This document shows positions 26,885-35,786 of a DNA stretch of 40,695 nucleotides, one piece after another; position 1 is the first letter of the stretch; each line of letters starts with the position of its first letter. Origin of the DNA: Planctomycetota bacterium. Lineage in GTDB: Bacteria > Planctomycetota > B15-G4. A program made the position numbers and the translations under genes. The notes beneath the pieces are model-generated. The model did no database searches and was not told the origin of the DNA. It saw only the letters and a list, made by a program, of their open reading frames with translations. Location of the stretch: the NCBI GenBank assembly GCA_029259745.1, contig JAJDEO010000046.1, positions 1-40,695 of the forward strand, written 5' to 3'.

Positions 26885-27044
26885 GTGGTGTGATTCAAAA
26901 GTTCGCGAAGTTAGTGTTGGGTCATCGTCGTCGCTGGCAAGGCGCATCGCCGCAGGCGAATTGGTGGATTCGTCGAGGAGCTGCAACACAGCCAGCGGCG
27001 AGGAGGGCGTGAAACAAATGACGCGAACTTTTGAATCACACCAC
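26885..27044. mobile_element. 160-bp palindromic element with 23-bp perfect terminal inverted repeats (MITE-like)
   Basis: GTGGTGTGATTCAAAAGTTCGCG at 26885-26907 is repeated exactly, inverted, at 27022-27044. Inside, CGCTGGC (26932-26938) and GCCAGCG (26991-26997) are also inverted and lie exactly 47 bases from each end, so the whole element is an imperfect palindrome. It has no open reading frame of note and lies between two minus-strand genes. This is the form of a non-autonomous miniature inverted-repeat element mobilised by a transposase elsewhere. I see no clear target-site duplication. The transcript could also fold as a long hairpin and end or process the message of the EAL gene. Confidence 0.8.
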
Positions 27045-27111
27045 GAGGCGCACATCGACCGTTCGGATCGTGCCTTGCACGGCGCGTAGACCGTGGGTCC
27101 TGCGGAACGGC

Positions 27112-28461
27112 TCAGGCCGCGCGCGGGCCCGGATCGTCTTCGGGGGGCGCGACGTATGCCTTGCGACGCTCTTCGCGCCGCTCGTCGTTGTGGGCCCAAC
27201 CTTCGCCGCGCACGACGGGCCGGCCCTGGATGTTCAGCGCGGTCGGATCGACGGCTGCGTCGATCATGTCGCTGCTCGCTTCTTCGCTCGCCTCGTGCGG
27301 CCCGTCGAGCGAGACAAGCCATGCGTCGAACTCGTCGATCGGGAGCGGCTTGCTGATGAAGAAGCCCTGGGCGACGTCGCACTCGAGCGACGCCACGATG
27401 TTCCAGGCGTCACGGCTCGAGACGCCCTCGGCGACGACGATCATGTCCTGGCTGTGCCCGAGGTCGGTGCTGATGCGCGCGATGTCGCGAGCGTGCTTGT
27501 CCTCGTGCGCCGTCATGATGAACGACTTGTCGATCTTGAACTCGTTGAACGGCATCTTGTGCAGTCGACCGAGCGAGCTGTAGCCCGTGCCGAAGTCGTC
27601 GATCGCGAGCTCGATCCCTTGCAGTCGCAAACGAACGAGCGTCTCGAGCGACTGAAGCTCCTCGGCAACGACCTGGCTCTCCGTCACCTCGAGCACGAGT
27701 TGCCCGGGGCCCATGCCTTCGTCGCGCGCCAGCTTGGCGATCGCGTCGGCGAAGCCCTCGTCTTTGAGTTCCTCGGCCGCGACGTTGATCGAGAGCTTGA
27801 AGTCCCAACCGCGCTTACGCCACTCCGAGTGCTGACGACATCCCGTGCGCGCGACCCACGCCGTGACGTCACCGATCATGCCCTCGGCTTCGATGAGCGG
27901 GATGACGCGCCCCGGCTGGAGCAGACCGTGGACCGGGTGCTCCCAGCGCAGCAAGGCTTCCACTCCGTAGAGGCTCTCGGCCCCGAAGGAGATGCCCTTG
28001 CCGACGCGAACGAGCGGCTGGTAGTAGAGGCGGAACTCATCCTGTTCGATGGCGCGAACGATGTCATCGCGGCACAGAGCCGCTTCGCCGGCAGGGAGAC
28101 AGTCGAGGATCTCGCGTGACGCCGTCTCCTCGGTGATCGGCTTGAGGAGCGCCGGGCCCATCTTGAGGCCACGCTTCGAGCCGATGCGCCGGGCGGCGTT
28201 GAGTGTGCGACGATCACAGCCGCCGATCAGGACCACAACCGTCCCGCGATGGTCTTGGCCGATCGTGCCCAGCAGACTGAACGCGTCGACGCCGAAGTCG
28301 AGATCGATCACGACGACACCGGGATCACCCACCGCGCAGGCACGACAGAACTCTTCCTCGTTCTCGGCCGACACGATCTGGAAAGAACGGCGCTTCGCCA
28401 CCCCGCCGGCCATGCGATGCACTCTTGGGTCATCGCTGACAACGATCATCTGTGTGCTCAT
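27112..28461 (-). CDS. REC-EAL protein: c-di-GMP phosphodiesterase with N-terminal receiver-like domain
   Basis: 449 residues. A receiver-like domain (1-120) has DD at 10-11, an acidic VVIDLDF strand (Asp53/Asp55) and LLKP with Lys107, the usual phosphorylation set. The EAL domain (about 130-390) has EALLRW (Glu168), SINVAAEEL (Asn), LEVTES (Glu), DDFGTGYSS, FKIDKSF, VVAEGVSS and AQGFFISKP, so metal and substrate ligands are present and hydrolysis of c-di-GMP to pGpG is expected. The last 55 residues are charged and low-complexity (HNDERREERRKAY). ATG 28461 has GAGGG about 12 bases upstream. No histidine kinase is adjacent. The downstream end lies 68 bases from the palindromic element. Confidence 0.94.
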   Translation of the reverse strand: MSTQMIVVSDDPRVHRMAGGVAKRRSFQIVSAENEEEFCRACAVGDPGVVVIDLDFGVDAFSLLGTIGQDHRGTVVVLIGGCDRRTLNAARRIGSKRGLKMGPALLKPITEETASREILDCLPAGEAALCRDDIVRAIEQDEFRLYYQPLVRVGKGISFGAESLYGVEALLRWEHPVHGLLQPGRVIPLIEAEGMIGDVTAWVARTGCRQHSEWRKRGWDFKLSINVAAEELKDEGFADAIAKLARDEGMGPGQLVLEVTESQVVAEELQSLETLVRLRLQGIELAIDDFGTGYSSLGRLHKMPFNEFKIDKSFIMTAHEDKHARDIARISTDLGHSQDMIVVAEGVSSRDAWNIVASLECDVAQGFFISKPLPIDEFDAWLVSLDGPHEASEEASSDMIDAAVDPTALNIQGRPVVRGEGWAHNDERREERRKAYVAPPEDDPGPRAA

Positions 28462-28681
28462 TTTGCGTCATCCCTCACGACACATCAGGTCAGTATTCGC
28501 ACGGGCTGAGCCCGACTCGACGACTGGTGGCCCCTGACAGAATGGTTACCTCGGTAATCCGAGAGGCACACCATGAGGCCCGACTCCAGAACAGCTGAAA
28601 AAACGGCTGAAGTCGCCGTCCAAGGGGCTTGGGGCGTCTCATCCGACGACACCGACGACGCTCCTTCATCGAACGCGGGTC

Positions 28682-29620
28682 ATGGCGAGACAGCGCGGCG
28701 CCCGACATAATGCCGAGCGCGTCTCCGCCCGAAGCCTCTCGACCAAGCTGCCGACCTCCCGCGTGCCTGCCCCGCCACCCGCCTCGCCCTCTACGTCCGT
28801 CGACGCTCGCACGCCGCGGGCGCCGAAAACGGCGCGTTCGTTCAAGGGCCGTCTCAAGGCCTCGCTGTCAGCACTGCAGCGCAACACGCCGTTCAATCCC
28901 TACTGGCTCGAGGCGCACTACCTGCGCCGTGCCGTCGCCGAGCTGGCGCCGTCGGCAAGCGGGTGGATGCTCGACATCGGCGTCGGCGAGCGTCCCTACG
29001 CGGAGGTGTTCGCCCCGCACGTCGACCGCTACGTCGGCGTCGAGTACCCGGCGGCTTGCAACAACCTCGTCCCCGGCATCGTCGACCTCATCACGAGCGA
29101 GCACGGTTTCATCGACGTCTGGTGCGACGGCCACGCGTTGCCCTTTGAGACAGGATCCTTCGACACGCTGTTGTCGATCGAGGTGCTCGAACACATTCCC
29201 AACCCGCAGCGCATGCTCGCCGAGATGCAGCGCGTGCTGAAGCCGGGCGGACGGCTGCTCGTCACGGTGCCCTTCACGGCGCCGCAGCACGCGCTCCCGC
29301 ACGACTTCTATCGCTACACGCCTCAAGGGATTCGCGCGCTTCTCGAACAGGCCGGCTTTCGAGTCGACGAGGTTCGCCCGCGCGGGAACTTTGCAGCCTC
29401 GACCGGCACTCTCGTCGCTCAGTGGCTGATGCGGACGTTCGGCACGCGTGCTTGGCACCACGACGGCTCGGTGTCGATGAGCCGTTGGCGCGCACCGCTC
29501 GTGATCCCGTTCATCGCGCTCGCACAGGTGTTCTTCCGTAGCATGGGCGCGCTGTGCAAGGACGACCAGCTGACGTGCATGGGCTACGCCGTCGTCGCGC
29601 ACCGCCCGCACGACGACTGA
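28682..29620 (+). CDS. Class I SAM-dependent methyltransferase (Methyltransf_11-like)
   Basis: 312 residues. The first 55 residues are Pro/Ser/Arg-rich and poorly conserved-looking, so the true start may be further in. Motif I, MLDIGVGERPYAEVF (residues 96-110), binds S-adenosylmethionine; VGVEYPAA is the acidic strand-2 end, and LPFETGSFDTLLSIEVLEHIPNPQRMLAEMQRVLKPGGRLLVTVPF is the characteristic motif II-III run. After TPQGIRALLEQAGF comes a hydrophobic stretch (LVIPFIALAQVFFRSMG) that may associate with the membrane. Such enzymes are frequent in polysaccharide and lipid modification, but no such genes are adjacent. Divergent from the EAL gene across 220 bases. Confidence 0.88.
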   Translation: MARQRGARHNAERVSARSLSTKLPTSRVPAPPPASPSTSVDARTPRAPKTARSFKGRLKASLSALQRNTPFNPYWLEAHYLRRAVAELAPSASGWMLDIGVGERPYAEVFAPHVDRYVGVEYPAACNNLVPGIVDLITSEHGFIDVWCDGHALPFETGSFDTLLSIEVLEHIPNPQRMLAEMQRVLKPGGRLLVTVPFTAPQHALPHDFYRYTPQGIRALLEQAGFRVDEVRPRGNFAASTGTLVAQWLMRTFGTRAWHHDGSVSMSRWRAPLVIPFIALAQVFFRSMGALCKDDQLTCMGYAVVAHRPHDD

Positions 29621-29659
29621 CGGCCGCACGCAGCACCGGCGTCGCGCTACACTGACGCG

Positions 29660-31021
29660 ATGCTCCGTCTCTGCCTCGCGTCCACTGCGCTCGCTCTCGC
29701 GACTGCCTGCGCACCCGCCACGCCGCCACCAGACGCCGAAGCGCCCGCGGCCGCGCCCACGGAAACCGAGCAGCGCGCACTCCTGAAGCTCTCACCGCTT
29801 CCGCCGCTCGCTCCGTCGCCGAGCAACGCCGTCGCCGACGATGCACGCGCCGCGCGTCTCGGTCAGTGGCTCTTCTTCGACCCTCGCCTGTCTGCCAACG
29901 GCGAGGTCGCCTGCAGCACGTGCCACGACCCCGCACTCACGTTCACGGATGGACGGCAGCTCTCGCAAGGGCTGGGAACGACGAGCCGCAACGCCCCGAC
30001 GCTCTTGAACGTCGCGTACCAGCGTTGGTTCTTCTGGGATGGCCGCAGCGACTCGCTCTGGTCGCAGGCTCTGGCACCACTCGAGCACCCCGCCGAGATG
30101 GGCGGCGACCGACTCGCGATCGCGCGCCTGATCCGCGACGACGACCAGCTCCACGATGCCTATCACGATGTCTTCGGCGAGCGCGTCACCTTCTCGAGCG
30201 CGACACTCCCCACCCACGCGCGCCCCGCGCTCACCCCACCGCAAGGGCTCGGCACGGTCCGCGTCCCAGACGACGATTTGTCACGCTCCTGGGCACAGCT
30301 CACGCTCGACGACCGCGCCCGGATCCAGCGCGTCTTCACGAACGTCGGCAAGGCCCTCGCGGCCTACCAACGTCGACTCGTCGCCGGCGACAGTCCCTTC
30401 GACCGCTTCGTGCAGAAGCTCCGTGACGGCGAGCGCGACGCAGTCGCCGAGATCGGACTCGACGCCTTTCGCGGTGCGCAGCTCTTCGTCGGTGACGCGA
30501 ACTGCACGCTCTGCCACAGCGGCCCGCTGCTCACCGACTTCGAGTTCCACAACGTCCTCGTCCCCGGACTCACGCCGGACCTCGCGCGCGATCTCGGCCG
30601 GTTCGGCGGGATCGCGGCACTGCGCGAAAGTGAGTTTCGCATCGACTCGGAGTACAGCGACGACCCTGAGCGCGGCGCACACGATGCCACCAACTCCAGC
30701 TACCTCGTCGACAGGAGCGGACGCGCACACCGCGAACTCGTCGGCCAGTTCCGGACACCGTCGCTGCGCAACGTGGGCGTGACGGCGCCGTACATGCACC
30801 ACGGCCAGCTCGCCTCGCTACGCGACGTGCTCGACTTCTACTCGACGCACGAGGGCGCGCTCCCGCGACGCATGCATCACAACATCGAGACGTTCTTCGT
30901 GCCGCTCGAACTGACCGAACGCCAGATCACCGAGATCGAAGCCTTCCTGCACACGCTGACCGACACGCGCATCGACGCCGCGTGGCTTCGTGCGCCGTCG
31001 TCACCGCGTCTCGACGACTGA
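29660..31021 (+). CDS. Diheme cytochrome c peroxidase/MauG-family lipoprotein
   Basis: 453 residues. Lipoprotein signal: hydrophobic LCLASTALALATAC with Cys at 17 as the lipobox cysteine, then a Pro/Ala linker. Two c-type heme sites: C85-S-T-C88-H89 and C282-T-L-C285-H286. Family segments present: RLGQWLFFDPRLSANGEVACSTCH, RNAPTLLNVAYQRWFFWDGRSDSLWSQALAPLEHP, and FRTPSLRNVGVTAPYMHHGQLASLRDVLDFY, where the M-H ligands lie. Family members reduce hydrogen peroxide in the periplasm or make protein-derived cofactors by oxidation (MauG). It is convergent, four bases apart, with a probable copper radical oxidase, which produces hydrogen peroxide, so a peroxide-removing partnership is an attractive inference. 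Confidence 0.94.
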   Translation: MLRLCLASTALALATACAPATPPPDAEAPAAAPTETEQRALLKLSPLPPLAPSPSNAVADDARAARLGQWLFFDPRLSANGEVACSTCHDPALTFTDGRQLSQGLGTTSRNAPTLLNVAYQRWFFWDGRSDSLWSQALAPLEHPAEMGGDRLAIARLIRDDDQLHDAYHDVFGERVTFSSATLPTHARPALTPPQGLGTVRVPDDDLSRSWAQLTLDDRARIQRVFTNVGKALAAYQRRLVAGDSPFDRFVQKLRDGERDAVAEIGLDAFRGAQLFVGDANCTLCHSGPLLTDFEFHNVLVPGLTPDLARDLGRFGGIAALRESEFRIDSEYSDDPERGAHDATNSSYLVDRSGRAHRELVGQFRTPSLRNVGVTAPYMHHGQLASLRDVLDFYSTHEGALPRRMHHNIETFFVPLELTERQITEIEAFLHTLTDTRIDAAWLRAPSSPRLDD

Positions 31022-31025
31022 GACG

Positions 31026-32867
31026 TCAAGGGCAGTTGCCGTCTTCGCAGAGCTGCACGAACACCGACTCCGAGATCCCGCCGTCGTCCGAGACGACCCA
31101 GAGCATGTAGAAGCCCGGCGGTGCGACCCAAGGCGTGTCGGGCAACTGAACCGCGAGACGGCGCAGGTGGCTGCCTGCAACTCCCGCCGTTTTCAGCTGG
31201 TCGCTCGACGCGCCCGACGTCGGACTCGGACCCGGGTTCGGTGTGACGGTCGGCGTGGGCGGCTCGAACGCCTGTTCGTTGAACTCGAGCTCCACGTAGC
31301 GTTGCTCGGAGTCGACCTGGTGGGTCGATGAACTCGAACGCGTGAGCGTCACCTTCGCGACGTCGACATTCGCCGGCAACTCGACGTCCACCAGCAGGAC
31401 GCTGTCGTACTCGAGGGCTTCACGCTCGCGCGGAACGGTCTGCAAGATCGCGGGGCGCGGCGCGAACATGTACGGCGGGTCGAACATCTCGACGTCCATG
31501 CCGCCGTATCCTGGGCTGCCCGGCTCGGTGAACTCGCCGCCTGCCGACATCACGCTTCCATCGGGAAGCAGGATCGCGGCCGAGTGATAGGCGCGCACGG
31601 ATGTCTGCATCGCGACGTACTCGCTGAGCCCAGTCTCGGGGTCGAAGATCTCGCCCTTGAACACGCCGCCCGGATAGTCGACTCGACAGTCGACCTTCGG
31701 ACCCACGTGCTGGAACGTCGGACGCGTCAGCCCGCCGATGAAGAGGATGCGACCGTCGGGAAGCGAGAGCACATCGCCGTACACGCGCGACGTGAGGAGC
31801 TCTGCAGACGACCATGTCGCTGGTGTCGTCGGATGTGGGTTCACCGTCCATTCGATCGACGTCTGACCTTCGTTGTGGTTGCAGCCATCGGGGTCGGGCG
31901 GCTTGCAGCATCCACCCACGGCGAAGACGTGCGCGTCGCTTCCGCCGGCACCGTCGAGTCGATATTGCAGCAGCGACATGCCGAGGAAACGCGATGCCGT
32001 GCGCGCACCGCCGTCGCCGAGTTCCGTCCAGGTGTTCACGGCGGGGTCGTAGCAGTACGACGGAATGGGATCGAGCCCGGTCGCCGTCGAACTCGCCCCC
32101 ATGAAGAAGACACCTTCGAAGTCGTCGACGACGAGCACGTGCCCAAACGGGTTGTTGTGTGCCTTGAACGCCGGTGGCGCATAGCGCGGCGCGCTCCACG
32201 ACGAGACAGGCGTTTCGATCGTCAGGATCTCGTACGTGCTGCACTGGGAGCCGCCGCAGCCGATGTTCGTCGGGTAGTCGTCGCGGTCGCCACCCATCAC
32301 CATCACGCGGCTACCGGGCAGGTAGAAGGCGTTCGGATAGTGTCGGCAGACGGCCATGTCGGGGATCCCGAGATCGACGCCGGCTCGCCAGCGCGGGTTC
32401 ACCGCATTGAGCCCGTAGACGGACACGGTCGGCGAGGCGGGGAGCTGAGACGGGTCGCATCCAGCGCTTGGAGAGTGCCCGGCGATCGCCAAGAACAACC
32501 CCGAGGGCAGCAACACGAGACCCGAGCAGCCGATCTCGTGCGTCGACTCGTTGAACGTGTACGACGCCGTCGCGGGACTGTCTGGGTCGACGAGGAACGT
32601 CGTCGTCGAGGATGGGATCGCCGCCTCACTGAACGAGAGGTCACGCCAGAACAGAACGTGTCCTTCGAGACCCGGCGTGTTCGGCAACAACGTCAGCGCA
32701 TAGATCTCGAAGTCGTCGATACCCGCGAGACTCGAGTAGTCGTACGGCCCCGACCAAGCACCTTCGACCAGCGGGTCACCGGCGCGCGCGACAGGTGTCA
32801 ACACGCACAAGGCGAAGACGAGCGTGCAACGGATCGAAACGGAAAGAGAACGCGGGGAGATGTTCAT
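31026..32867 (-). CDS. Galactose oxidase-like copper radical oxidase (kelch propeller with DUF1929 domain)
   Basis: 613 residues; signal peptide ends near ARAG (residue 30). Kelch-type beta-propeller then a DUF1929 immunoglobulin-like domain. Comparing by eye with fungal galactose oxidase: HEIGCSG (Cys114) matches the cofactor cysteine, CRHYPNAFYL (Tyr177) its crosslinked tyrosine, RAYHSAAILLPDGSV (Tyr427, His428) the axial tyrosine and first histidine, and STHQVDSEQR (His516) the second histidine. All copper ligands therefore appear conserved, implying oxidation of an alcohol to an aldehyde with production of hydrogen peroxide. Inside DUF1929 there is an unusual Pro/Thr-rich insertion (PPTPTVTPNPGPSPTSG). 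Substrate specificity is unknown. Exported; divergent from the SBBP gene at 33131. Confidence 0.9.
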   Translation of the reverse strand: MNISPRSLSVSIRCTLVFALCVLTPVARAGDPLVEGAWSGPYDYSSLAGIDDFEIYALTLLPNTPGLEGHVLFWRDLSFSEAAIPSSTTTFLVDPDSPATASYTFNESTHEIGCSGLVLLPSGLFLAIAGHSPSAGCDPSQLPASPTVSVYGLNAVNPRWRAGVDLGIPDMAVCRHYPNAFYLPGSRVMVMGGDRDDYPTNIGCGGSQCSTYEILTIETPVSSWSAPRYAPPAFKAHNNPFGHVLVVDDFEGVFFMGASSTATGLDPIPSYCYDPAVNTWTELGDGGARTASRFLGMSLLQYRLDGAGGSDAHVFAVGGCCKPPDPDGCNHNEGQTSIEWTVNPHPTTPATWSSAELLTSRVYGDVLSLPDGRILFIGGLTRPTFQHVGPKVDCRVDYPGGVFKGEIFDPETGLSEYVAMQTSVRAYHSAAILLPDGSVMSAGGEFTEPGSPGYGGMDVEMFDPPYMFAPRPAILQTVPREREALEYDSVLLVDVELPANVDVAKVTLTRSSSSTHQVDSEQRYVELEFNEQAFEPPTPTVTPNPGPSPTSGASSDQLKTAGVAGSHLRRLAVQLPDTPWVAPPGFYMLWVVSDDGGISESVFVQLCEDGNCP

Positions 32868-33130
32868 GACACGGCCTTCGGGAAGTCATGGGACGCACGC
32901 CAGGCACATGCATGCGTGACGTAACCCACTCGCACGATGTCCGAATGAACATCGCTGTCGGCGCGATCGCCGATTGATCGTGCAGGGCCCCCCCCAGACA
33001 CGCTTGAGTAGTCCGCGCATGATACACTCCGTGCCGTTCCCGTGGTATGCGACTTCCCCCCACGAGCTTCGCGCTCGAGACGCAGTCCCCGACGGAACCC
33101 CGTGTTGACTCGTGCAACGAGGAGCCCGGC
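32868..33130. promoter_or_regulatory. Divergent promoter region with C8 tract
   Basis: 263 bases between the copper oxidase and SBBP gene starts. It holds a run of eight C (32988-32995, preceded by GGG). For the rightward gene, GAGGAG six bases before ATG 33131 is a strong ribosome-binding site and settles that start over the frame opening at 33047. No convincing -10/-35 pair is seen. Confidence 0.4.
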
Positions 33131-35752
33131 ATGAAGCCCGCGCTGCTTTTCCTCCCGTGCGTGCATGTCGCCGTTGTGGTCGCGACGCTCGCCTTGTCCT
33201 GCTCCGTGTCGGCCTTCGTGGACGACACGACCCACGTGCCAGATCCCAGCGTGCCAGACGTCAACGGCGATGACCTCGACGCGTGGACCGAGATGCATCT
33301 CGGGTCGCTGGGGTTTCTTCCGAATACGGGGCGAGCAGGTGACGACGCACACTACGTCGTCGGCTTGGCCGGCATGTTCGGTGAGTGTGTCGACGGTGGT
33401 TTCCGCCTCCTCGACCTCGAGCGCGCGACGTCCGTGCACTTCGCGTTCGAGGGACCACTCGCAGGCGCAACGCCTTACGGAGCCGGCGGTCCGCCCGTGG
33501 TCGTGCGTTCGTACTTCGGCAACGACGCGAACTCGTGGGTGCCCGAGCAGAATGCGTTTCGGACGCTGCGCTACAGCAACGACGAGTTCGGCGTGCATGC
33601 CGAACTCGACGTGCGCGACGGTGTCCTGAAGTACTCCTTCGAGCTCGATGCCGGACTCTCGGCCGATGCCGTGACGCTGCGCTGCAGCGACGGGACGCTC
33701 TCGATCGATGCGGCCGGAAACCTCGTCGCCGACACGCCGCTCGGCACTCTGGTCCAAGAGGCCCCGGCCACGTTCGAGGTCGATGCCGACGGCACGCGCC
33801 ATGCCGTGCCCTGTCGCTTCCGACTGCTCGACAGCCACACATTCGGCTTCAGCGTGGAACGCTCGAACACCGACGCCGCGCTCGTGATCGACCCCAGCCT
33901 CGCGTTCGTCTCTTTCGTCGGAGGTCCCGGCAAGGAGCGCACCGTCGCGCTGGGCTTCGGCCCGGCCGCCTCGCTGGTGGTCGTGTACGGCATCACCGAC
34001 AACCCTTCCGGCCTGCTGAGCGTGCTCCCTCCGACGGCCCCGGTCGTCAACGCGGCCCCGCCCACCGGCCCCGTTCCGAAGTACGCCATCTTCGCGATCG
34101 GCGTCGACCCGTCACTCAGCGGCCCGCCCTCGCTCAAATGGGTGACGCTGTTCGGTGGCAACGACGACGACATCGTGGTGTGTGCACGCGTGGACGACAA
34201 CGGCAACTCGTTCGCCGCCGGCAACACGCGCTCCGACAACTTCCCCACGCTCGCACCGATGGGCGCCACGCCACTCCAGACTGCGCGCGCCGGCGAGTCG
34301 GACGGCTTCGTGATGTCGCTCGACGCCCTCGGCGCGCCCGTCTTCGCGACCTACTTGGGCGACACCTGCAACGACTTCATCACAGGTTGCAGCATCGTCT
34401 GCCAACCGACGATGCCTGCCGGTGGTTGCCTCAACGTCGCCGGCATCGCCGTCAGCGGCCGAACGGCCTCGGGTGGCTTCCCACTGATCCCGCTCGGGCT
34501 CGTCAGCGCAACATCGGGCCCGCTGCCGAACGGCTTCGACTGCCTACCCTTCGAGGACGCTTTCGCGGCCGTGATCGACCCCGAGGGCTCGACGCTCCTC
34601 TCGTCATTCCTCATGCAGCGTGACCTCGAGATCGACGTCACCAATCCGCACGCCGGCACGGGTGCGACGGTCGGCCCGATGAAGATCAACCCGACGACAG
34701 GCCAGGTCGCGTTCGTCTTCGGAGGCGAACTCGACCTCATCGCCACCGGCGACATCCTCGACCCGACGACGATCGACCTCATGTCGAGCGTCGGGACGTT
34801 CCAGCAACACCAGCTCATGACTCCGAACGCGGCGCCTGTGCTGCACAGCGGGCACATCGAGGAGAAGAGTCTCCGCATGCTCGACGTCGACGTGAGCAGC
34901 ATCGGCACGCTGTACATCACGGGCGCGGCTCCGCGCGAGTTGGCAACGGAAGCGAACGTCGGGATGATGATGCCGTTCCAAGCGGAGTTCGGCGGACCGA
35001 ACGTGCCCGTCCCCGGGCACGACGCCGGGCTCGTCATCATCGACAGCGCCGGAACGGTGCAGTACTCGACGTTCATCGGCGGCACAGGCAACGACATCGG
35101 CCAAGCCGTGCTCTTCGACGAAGTCACCGGCGTCGTCTACATCGCCGGGTACACCGACTCGCTCGAGTTCGGCTTGCAGGGCGGACGCGACATCTTCCTC
35201 GCCGCGATCCAACCGGAAGGCAACGGCGTCACCGACCTCGTGTCCTTCGATGTGATCGGTGGTGGCGACGACGAGTACCCAATCCAGCTCGAACTCTCGC
35301 CGAACGGGCAGTTCCTCTGCCTCACCGGACAGACGCTGTCGGCCGACTTCCCCGTTCCGGCCGCCGGCTTCCAACCGGCACTGGCAGGTGCAGGCGATGG
35401 CATCGTGGCCTGCTTCGACCTCACGTCCGACGCGCTCTTCGAGCCCGAGGGCGGCAACGCGTCGCCGCTGCGCATCGCCGGCTACGGCGGACGCTACGGC
35501 CGCGCGACGGTCATGGTCACAGAGGCGCCCGTCGCCGCGCCCGCCGCTCTCGACATCACGATCCGCGCAACGTCGGGACGCAGCGAGACACAGACGATCA
35601 ATGGCCTCGTCACCGATCATCAGGGACGGCTCGTCTTCCCGTGGAACCCGCCGGCCGACCTTCCTACGGGCACGACCGTGCGCTTCACGGTGCACGTTCG
35701 CGACGGCGCGACGGACATCATGTCCACCGCACTCGTCTACACGGCTCCCTGA
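33131..35752 (+). CDS. Large secreted SBBP-repeat beta-propeller protein
   Basis: 873 residues from ATG 33131. Signal peptide MKPALLFLPCVHVAVVVATLALSCSVSA. Residues about 40-260 resemble the DUF7948-type domain that usually precedes SBBP repeats (GFLPNTGRAGDDAHYVVGL, LEGPL- and VIDPSLAFVSFVGG-like junction). SBBP repeats follow to about residue 770: WVTLFGGNDDD, VFATYLGDTCND, QYSTFIGGTGNDIGQAV, typically YSTYLGG-x-x-x-D plus A-x-D-x-x-G-N. The C-terminus is a beta-rich IPT/Ig-like piece (LVFPWNPPADLPTGTTVRFTVHV). Function in the family is unknown; surface or extracellular structural roles are assumed. Followed by a second, shorter SBBP gene. Confidence 0.88.
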   Translation: MKPALLFLPCVHVAVVVATLALSCSVSAFVDDTTHVPDPSVPDVNGDDLDAWTEMHLGSLGFLPNTGRAGDDAHYVVGLAGMFGECVDGGFRLLDLERATSVHFAFEGPLAGATPYGAGGPPVVVRSYFGNDANSWVPEQNAFRTLRYSNDEFGVHAELDVRDGVLKYSFELDAGLSADAVTLRCSDGTLSIDAAGNLVADTPLGTLVQEAPATFEVDADGTRHAVPCRFRLLDSHTFGFSVERSNTDAALVIDPSLAFVSFVGGPGKERTVALGFGPAASLVVVYGITDNPSGLLSVLPPTAPVVNAAPPTGPVPKYAIFAIGVDPSLSGPPSLKWVTLFGGNDDDIVVCARVDDNGNSFAAGNTRSDNFPTLAPMGATPLQTARAGESDGFVMSLDALGAPVFATYLGDTCNDFITGCSIVCQPTMPAGGCLNVAGIAVSGRTASGGFPLIPLGLVSATSGPLPNGFDCLPFEDAFAAVIDPEGSTLLSSFLMQRDLEIDVTNPHAGTGATVGPMKINPTTGQVAFVFGGELDLIATGDILDPTTIDLMSSVGTFQQHQLMTPNAAPVLHSGHIEEKSLRMLDVDVSSIGTLYITGAAPRELATEANVGMMMPFQAEFGGPNVPVPGHDAGLVIIDSAGTVQYSTFIGGTGNDIGQAVLFDEVTGVVYIAGYTDSLEFGLQGGRDIFLAAIQPEGNGVTDLVSFDVIGGGDDEYPIQLELSPNGQFLCLTGQTLSADFPVPAAGFQPALAGAGDGIVACFDLTSDALFEPEGGNASPLRIAGYGGRYGRATVMVTEAPVAAPAALDITIRATSGRSETQTINGLVTDHQGRLVFPWNPPADLPTGTTVRFTVHVRDGATDIMSTALVYTAP

Positions 35753-35786
35753 CGGCTTCGCCCTCGTCGCCTCCCCGAGAACGACC

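Noticed and set aside
26885..27044. CRISPR repeat or attachment site
   Set aside because: Only one inverted pair with no repeated spacers and no integrase nearby; the symmetric structure fits a miniature transposable element.
28573..28710. 45-codon open frame with GAGAGG upstream, between the EAL and methyltransferase genes
   Set aside because: Has a fair ribosome-binding site and overlaps the methyltransferase start, but no recognisable sequence; could be a leader peptide, not enough to call.
35259..35786. N-terminal extension of the second SBBP protein
   Set aside because: Lies in another frame over the first SBBP gene and is Arg/Ser-rich; signal peptide begins at 35787.
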